Notes under the pieces: model-generated
What the model was told of the DNA's origin: nothing
Seen by the model: the letters and a program-made list of their open reading frames with translations, nothing else
Database searches by the model: none
Made by a program: the position numbers and the translations under genes
In this document: piece by piece, positions 5,784 through 8,997 of the stretch
Layout: every line of letters begins with the position of its first letter
Numbering within the stretch: the stretch's first letter is position 1
Source: an uncultured Oscillospiraceae bacterium
GTDB taxonomy: Bacteria; Bacillota; Clostridia; Oscillospirales; Oscillospiraceae
Direction of reading: 5' to 3'
DNA length: 8,997 nucleotides
NCBI GenBank assembly: GCA_947630345.1
Contig: CANRHF010000077.1
Coordinates: 1 to 8,997, forward strand

Positions 5784-6752
5784 ATGGGAACAAATACCTT
5801 AGGCGAGATCATTTATAACCTGCGGAAGAAAGCGGGGCTGACCCAGGAGGCGCTGGCGGACGGTATTTGCTCCCCCATCTCCATCTCACGCATTGAAAAC
5901 GGGAATCAAATGCCGTCGAGCAAGGTCCTGGAAAAAATCCTGGAGCGCCTGGGTACGGGGACCTATCAGCTCTGCAACATCTATTATGAAAACGAACAGC
6001 AGGCATCCTTTCGCCGTTCCTTGGATGCAATCTGCGCCCAAGTCTCATCCGGCGACCTGGATTCGGCCCGAGCGGCTTTGCGGGCGCTTTCTGGAAAAGA
6101 GATGGACCCGGACAGCCTACAATACGCGAAAATGCTTTTCGCGGCCATCCGCATGAAAGACGGGACGGCCGATGAAACCATCGAAACAGAACTGGAAAAC
6201 GCTCTGCGCCTGACAAAACCCAACATCGACCTTCATGACTGCCGCGGAGAACTGTTTTCTCCCGCGGAGGTCAATATTCTTGTCATGCTGACAAGCGCAA
6301 AATATTCGGACGGGAAAGTTTTAGAAGCCATTCGTCTGGGCGAAGAAGTTATGTTTGCATTGGACAGAAACCAAAGCCGTCTATCCGAATTTCAGGTTCT
6401 TCATATCAATCTGGCCCACAATTTAAGCCAATATCTGGTCGTAGAAAACCGCTATGAGGAGGCGCTTCTCTACGCGAGAAAGGCGGAGGAACTCAGCATC
6501 CGGGGAACGGAGCAGTTTATGCTGCCGGAGATCGAATTTGGCATCGCGCAGATCCTGAACAATATGGGAAAAACGGAGGAAAGCCGGGCGCGCGTCGAAA
6601 CGCTGATTCCCTATATGCGGCTGATCGGAAAGACCCAGATGGCGGATGTGGCCCAGGAATATCTGGACACGACGCTTCGATCAAGGGGGGACGCACAGCC
6701 CCTCGAAAAGGAACGCCACGAAAGCTTGATCTCGTTTTTTGGCACCCCATAA
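5784..6752 (+). CDS. RRNPP-like regulator: XRE helix-turn-helix plus TPR-type helical repeats
   Basis: This 322-residue protein begins MGTNTLGEIIYNLRKKAGLT. Residues 5-57 form an XRE helix-turn-helix (LTQEALADGICSPISISRIENG, MPSSKVLEKILERLG), close in style to PlcR, NprR and Rgg. The remainder, about 65-300, is all-helical with TPR-like helix pairs (for example LHINLAHNLSQYLVVENRYEEALLYARKAEEL). In RRNPP proteins this region binds a short imported signal peptide, which switches DNA binding. The ATG at 5784 is the best start: AAAGGA lies 13 bases ahead, which is rather far. A TTG at 5742 is in frame but has no good ribosome site. No convincing promoter is seen in the 80 bases upstream, so read-through from DUF362 is possible. 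It lies 152 bases before an ABC exporter gene on the same strand, its likely target. Codons are less GC-ending than in DUF362 (12 of 30 at 6297-6386 against 22 of 30 at 4798-4887). Peptide sensing is inferred. Confidence 0.85.
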   Translation: MGTNTLGEIIYNLRKKAGLTQEALADGICSPISISRIENGNQMPSSKVLEKILERLGTGTYQLCNIYYENEQQASFRRSLDAICAQVSSGDLDSARAALRALSGKEMDPDSLQYAKMLFAAIRMKDGTADETIETELENALRLTKPNIDLHDCRGELFSPAEVNILVMLTSAKYSDGKVLEAIRLGEEVMFALDRNQSRLSEFQVLHINLAHNLSQYLVVENRYEEALLYARKAEELSIRGTEQFMLPEIEFGIAQILNNMGKTEESRARVETLIPYMRLIGKTQMADVAQEYLDTTLRSRGDAQPLEKERHESLISFFGTP

Positions 6753-6753
6753 A

Positions 6754-6775
6754 AACTTATCAAATGATGTAAGTT
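6754..6775. promoter_or_regulatory. Inverted repeat just after the regulator stop codon
   Basis: AACTTA (6754-6759) is mirrored by TAAGTT (6770-6775). Inside, ATCA-AA-TGAT forms a second, off-centre palindrome. No T-run follows, so it is not a clear terminator. It may be an upstream operator for the ABC promoter at 6797, about 35 bases centre-to-edge. Confidence 0.35.
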
Positions 6776-6796
6776 GAAATTATACATGGCGCGATA

Positions 6797-6825
6797 TGGA
6801 AATGCCGCGTTTCTTCCGCTATACT
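6797..6825 (+). promoter_or_regulatory. Promoter of the third ABC exporter gene
   Basis: TGGAAA (6797-6802), a 17-base spacer and TATACT (6820-6825) make a reasonable sigma-A promoter. Transcription would start near 6832 and give a leader of about 73 bases. The -35 matches at four of six positions and the -10 at five of six. Confidence 0.55.
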
Positions 6826-6838
6826 TCACATCGTGAAG
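6824..6838. promoter_or_regulatory. Palindrome at the ABC transcription start, likely operator
   Basis: CTTCAC-ATC-GTGAAG has perfect 6-base arms and a 3-base centre. It overlaps the last bases of the -10 box and the predicted start site. The position suits repression by the adjacent RRNPP-like regulator, but this link is inferred from position only. Confidence 0.5.
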
Positions 6839-6840
6839 CA

Positions 6841-6881
6841 GGACGGATGGAACGCGGCATGATCGCTTTCAGGAGCCGTCC
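6841..6881 (+). repeat. Inverted repeat in the leader of the ABC mRNA
   Basis: GGACGG (6841-6846) pairs with CCGTCC (6876-6881); GCG (6854-6856) and CGC (6863-6865) could stack inside. It lies wholly between the predicted transcription start and the ribosome site (AAGGGGG at 6891-6897). It may fold in the 5' leader; a regulatory role is speculative. Confidence 0.3.
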
Positions 6882-6904
6882 AAATCCATCAAGGGGGCAT
6901 CGCT

Positions 6905-8506
6905 ATGAAGAGACTAAAATGGGGCTATATCCCGCTGTTTGCATTGCAACTTCTTACAAACGCGGCAACCGTGGGGGTCGCGGTTTTACTCAGTGCTTTG
7001 ATCGACGCGGCGGAAGCGTCCATTGTCAGCAAAAATGCCGGCAGCCTGCGGGACGTTTTGATCGTCAGCGTCCTATATGCCGTCTGCACTGGCTTGCTCA
7101 TCTTTTTGTGCAGGCGCTGCAAAGCGTACTTTATTCGGAAATCTCTGCTTCAAATGCGCAATGCTCTGGCAAAAGGTACTTTAGAGACCAGCATTGCCGA
7201 CTACGAGAATACGGGCAGCGCGGCCTATATCACAGCTTTTAATCAGAACTTCTCAATTATTGAGCAAAAGGTCCTGGAAAACCGTCTTTCTCTGGCGGAC
7301 TCCTTAATCAGCACCGTCTTTGCCGTCGCCGTGCTTTTGTGGATGAACCCGGTGATCGCGGTGATCTCCATCGCGGCGATGGCCATCCCGAGCTTGCTTC
7401 CGAGCCTTTTCGCGAAAGCCCTGGGGCGGGCCACGGGGACGGTCCTGGAAGCGACCACGGCTTACAATGAGAAAGTCAGTGATTTGCTGAACGGCTTTGA
7501 AGTAATCAAGACCTATCATGCCGCCGGGGAAATGCTCCCTCAATTCTCATCAAGCGCCAAAAGCTTAGAGCGGGGCAAGGAGCATCTCTCGTCGCTGATG
7601 GCGAAGGTGAACGGTCTGGCTACTTTCGCCTCTATCGCGGTACAGTTTTTGGTAATGGGCCTGGCCGGGTTTTTCGCGGTCCAAGGATATATCACCATCG
7701 GCAGCATCGTGGCGGTTACCCAGCTCACCGGTCAGGTGATCTCCCCCGCCTTTGAGCTGTCGGCAAAAATCAGCGAATTACGATCCGCCAAGCCCGTGCT
7801 GGAAACCCTGGACGCGTTTTCTGAGCCGAAGGTTTCTGAAAAAAGCGCGGCGCATCCAGTAAAGGACCGTATTTCCCTTCGGAATGTAAGTTTTCGATAT
7901 GGGGATCGGGTAGTTCTGGATAATCTGTCGGCTGATTTTGAAAAAGGGAAAAAGTATGCGGTCATCGGGAAAAGCGGCAGCGGGAAAAGCACGCTGTTAA
8001 AGCTCCTCGCGGGGTACTATCCCCAATATGACGGCAAAATCTGCACTGACGAAGACGTGGCCCTGCCGGACGACGTCGCCATGATCCACCAAAATACGTT
8101 CCTGTTTAGGGACAGCATCCGCAATAACCTGACGATGTGGAAGCCCTATTCGGAGCGGGAGATTCTGGAGGCCGCGGACAAAGCGGGGTTGACCGATCTG
8201 ATCGCCCGGCTGCCCCAGGGACTCGATACCTTAGTTGAGGAAAACGGAAGCAACTTTTCAGGCGGTGAATGCCAGCGGATCGCCATTGCCCGGGCTTTGC
8301 TCAGCGGCAAGAATGTGCTGCTGATGGACGAGGCAACCTCCGCCTTGGACGAGCAGACCGCCAGCGCGGTGGAGCGGGGCATTTTGGCTCTGGAAAATGT
8401 CACCTGTATCAGCGTCACGCACCACCTCCCGCCCGAAGCTGGGAAAAAATACGCGGCGGTCTTCACCATGGACGCGGGGCAGCTTCACGCGGCAAACGGC
8501 CTATAA
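6905..8506 (+). CDS. ABC exporter half-transporter, fused membrane and ATPase domains
   Basis: This 533-residue protein is somewhat shorter than the usual 570-600. Membrane segments lie near residues 9-33, 50-70, 129-166 and 238-285. The ATPase domain has Walker A GKSGSGKST at 355-363, Q-loop Q396 (MIHQNTFLFRDSIRNNL), signature FSGGE at 451-455, Walker B VLLMDE at 471-476, D-loop SALD, and H-loop H506 (SVTHHLPP). All catalytic residues are intact. It ends soon after the H-loop, with a trimmed C-terminus (DAGQLHAANGL). With no partner gene it may act as a homodimer, or pair with a distant half-transporter. It is not fused to a C39 peptidase. The ATG at 6905 has AGGGGG about eight bases ahead. 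Its position after an RRNPP-like regulator suggests ligand-controlled export of a peptide or small toxic molecule. Substrate unknown. Confidence 0.92.
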   Translation: MKRLKWGYIPLFALQLLTNAATVGVAVLLSALIDAAEASIVSKNAGSLRDVLIVSVLYAVCTGLLIFLCRRCKAYFIRKSLLQMRNALAKGTLETSIADYENTGSAAYITAFNQNFSIIEQKVLENRLSLADSLISTVFAVAVLLWMNPVIAVISIAAMAIPSLLPSLFAKALGRATGTVLEATTAYNEKVSDLLNGFEVIKTYHAAGEMLPQFSSSAKSLERGKEHLSSLMAKVNGLATFASIAVQFLVMGLAGFFAVQGYITIGSIVAVTQLTGQVISPAFELSAKISELRSAKPVLETLDAFSEPKVSEKSAAHPVKDRISLRNVSFRYGDRVVLDNLSADFEKGKKYAVIGKSGSGKSTLLKLLAGYYPQYDGKICTDEDVALPDDVAMIHQNTFLFRDSIRNNLTMWKPYSEREILEAADKAGLTDLIARLPQGLDTLVEENGSNFSGGECQRIAIARALLSGKNVLLMDEATSALDEQTASAVERGILALENVTCISVTHHLPPEAGKKYAAVFTMDAGQLHAANGL

Positions 8507-8539
8507 CAGAGCGCCTCGTTTTACAAGCGCTAGAGAGCC

Positions 8540-8570
8540 CCCATTCCCCGGCTTCGCGCCGGGGATGGGT
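8540..8570 (+). terminator. Hairpin terminator after the third ABC gene
   Basis: CCCAT-T-CCCCGGC (8540-8552) pairs with GCCGGGG-ATGGG (8558-8569), with one bulged T and a TTCGC loop. A T-rich tract (AGATTATTTCT) follows within a few bases. It sits 34 bases after the ABC stop codon. Confidence 0.65.
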
Positions 8571-8578
8571 AGATTATT

Positions 8579-8640
8579 TCTATGCGGCGTTGGAAAAATC
8601 CACCCCCCGGCGGAGCCGGGGGGATTTTTCTACGCGGCGT
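8579..8640. repeat. Direct repeats flanking the MATE terminator
   Basis: TCTATGCGGCGT (8579-8590) and TCTACGCGGCGT (8629-8640) match at 11 of 12 bases, and similarity continues into TTGGA and TCTGGA. The right copy is the end of the MATE gene including its stop codon; the left copy looks like a duplicate of that end, reading N-A-A-stop where the gene reads D-A-A-stop. The hairpin at 8594-8629 lies between them. Confidence 0.5.
8594..8629. terminator. Bidirectional intrinsic terminator between ABC and MATE genes
   Basis: CCCCCCGGC (8603-8611) pairs with GCCGGGGGG (8615-8623) around a GGA loop. Outside this, AAAAAT (8594-8599) pairs with ATTTTT (8624-8629), with CCA bulged. Both strands end in a five-base T-run. 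It starts directly after the MATE stop codon and also backs up the ABC terminator, so it insulates the convergent genes. Confidence 0.8.
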
Positions 8641-8997
8641 CTGGATGGTACATGGTCTTCCATTTGCCGGAGAGGGTCCGGCCCACGAAGAACCCGGCCC
8701 GGCACACCCAGTCCACCACCATGGCGATCCACACCCCCAAGGCGCCGTAGCCCAGCTGGACGCACAGCACCCAGCTCAGGCTGACCCGGAAGGCGATCAT
8801 GGAGGCGATGCTCACCACCATGGTGAACCGCACGTCATTGGCGGCCCGCAGGGCGTTAGGCAGCACGAAGGCCGCCGGCCACAAAAGGATGGAAAAGCCG
8901 TTGTGGACCAAAATCAGCTGCCGGGACAGCGCCACCGCCTCCGGGGACAGCTTCCGGTACAGCCCCACCAGCGGCCCACAGAAAACAATCACCAGGG
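8630..8997 (-). CDS. MATE family multidrug/cation antiporter, C-terminal part only (cut by window edge)
   Basis: These are the last 121 or so residues of a membrane protein whose 5' end lies beyond the right edge. Three hydrophobic segments are visible: around SILLWPAAFVLPNALRAAND, FTMVVSIASMIAFRVSLSWVL, and LGALGVWIAMVVDWVCRAGFF in general form. The order and the motifs LPNALRAANDVRFTM and GVWIAMVVDW followed by a basic tail (RTLSGKWK) are typical of the C-terminal bundle of MATE (NorM/DinF-like) exporters, which use Na+ or H+ gradients to expel drugs or metabolites. The gene converges on the ABC gene and ends at a shared hairpin. Its GC-rich codon use resembles tspO and DUF362. Family call is good; substrate unknown. 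Confidence 0.85.
   Translation of the reverse strand, partial: LVIVFCGPLVGLYRKLSPEAVALSRQLILVHNGFSILLWPAAFVLPNALRAANDVRFTMVVSIASMIAFRVSLSWVLCVQLGYGALGVWIAMVVDWVCRAGFFVGRTLSGKWKTMYHPDAA

Noticed and set aside
5770..5802. Ten-codon ORF (MTLFLWEQIP) overlapping the regulator start, possible leader peptide.
   Set aside because: The ribosome-site-like AAAGGA runs straight into its ATG with no spacing, so translation is unlikely.
4012..8527. GTTTTACAAG occurs at both 4012-4021 and 8518-8527, at the edges of the two ABC modules, like possible attachment sites.
   Set aside because: Dozens of shared 10-mers are expected by chance in 9 kb, similarity stops soon outside, and no integrase or transposase gene is present.
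1..8997. Search for CRISPR arrays, tRNA/rRNA genes, transposases, toxin-antitoxin pairs and RiPP precursors.
   Set aside because: No regular repeat-spacer pattern, cloverleaf, transposase-like frame, small paired genes or leader-core peptide could be supported.

Overview
The window reads as a moderately GC-rich chromosome segment from a Gram-positive Clostridia-type bacterium. Oscillospiraceae/Ruminococcaceae-like gut Firmicutes would fit, but this is inferred from gene content and codon style, not from a marker gene. Strong AGGAGG-type ribosome sites, sigma-A-like promoters with TATAAT boxes, a TspO/MBR protein, a DUF362 protein, an RRNPP-type regulator and peptide/drug-type ABC exporters all agree with it.

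Layout, left to right. (1) The window opens with the 5' part of a minus-strand XRE-type repressor gene, cut by the left edge, with a good promoter and repeated GGTTGAAT boxes around it. (2) Next is a minus-strand two-gene operon, read from 3994 down to 519. It encodes two half-size ABC exporters (membrane domain plus ATPase domain). The two genes overlap by one base (TGATG), as expected for a heterodimeric exporter. (3) A short regulatory gap holds opposed candidate promoters and a strong bidirectional hairpin terminator. (4) A minus-strand tspO gene and a plus-strand DUF362 gene are divergently arranged. The DUF362 promoter is nearly ideal and its -10 box lies inside an inverted repeat. (5) A plus-strand pair follows: an RRNPP-like regulator (HTH plus helical-repeat region), then a third ABC exporter with its own promoter and a palindrome at the predicted transcription start. 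(6) Two hairpin terminators separate this from the 3' end of a minus-strand MATE efflux gene, which is cut by the right edge.

How the parts may work together. The regulator/ABC pair looks like a peptide- or small-molecule-responsive export module: the regulator would sense a ligand through its helical repeats and control the adjacent exporter through the palindrome in the gap. The heterodimeric exporter 1.2 kb away may be a second, independent export or resistance module. No precursor peptide, modification enzyme, mobile element, CRISPR array, tRNA or rRNA is visible, so the cargo is unknown. tspO and DUF362 look like GC-rich host genes between two more AT-tolerant, possibly acquired, export modules.

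I found no clearly unprecedented system. The most promising leads are the RRNPP-ABC module with its layered regulatory gap, the DUF362 promoter operator, and the opposed promoter/terminator arrangement at 4026-4187, which could make a short RNA. No gene-free stretch exceeds about 160 bases.
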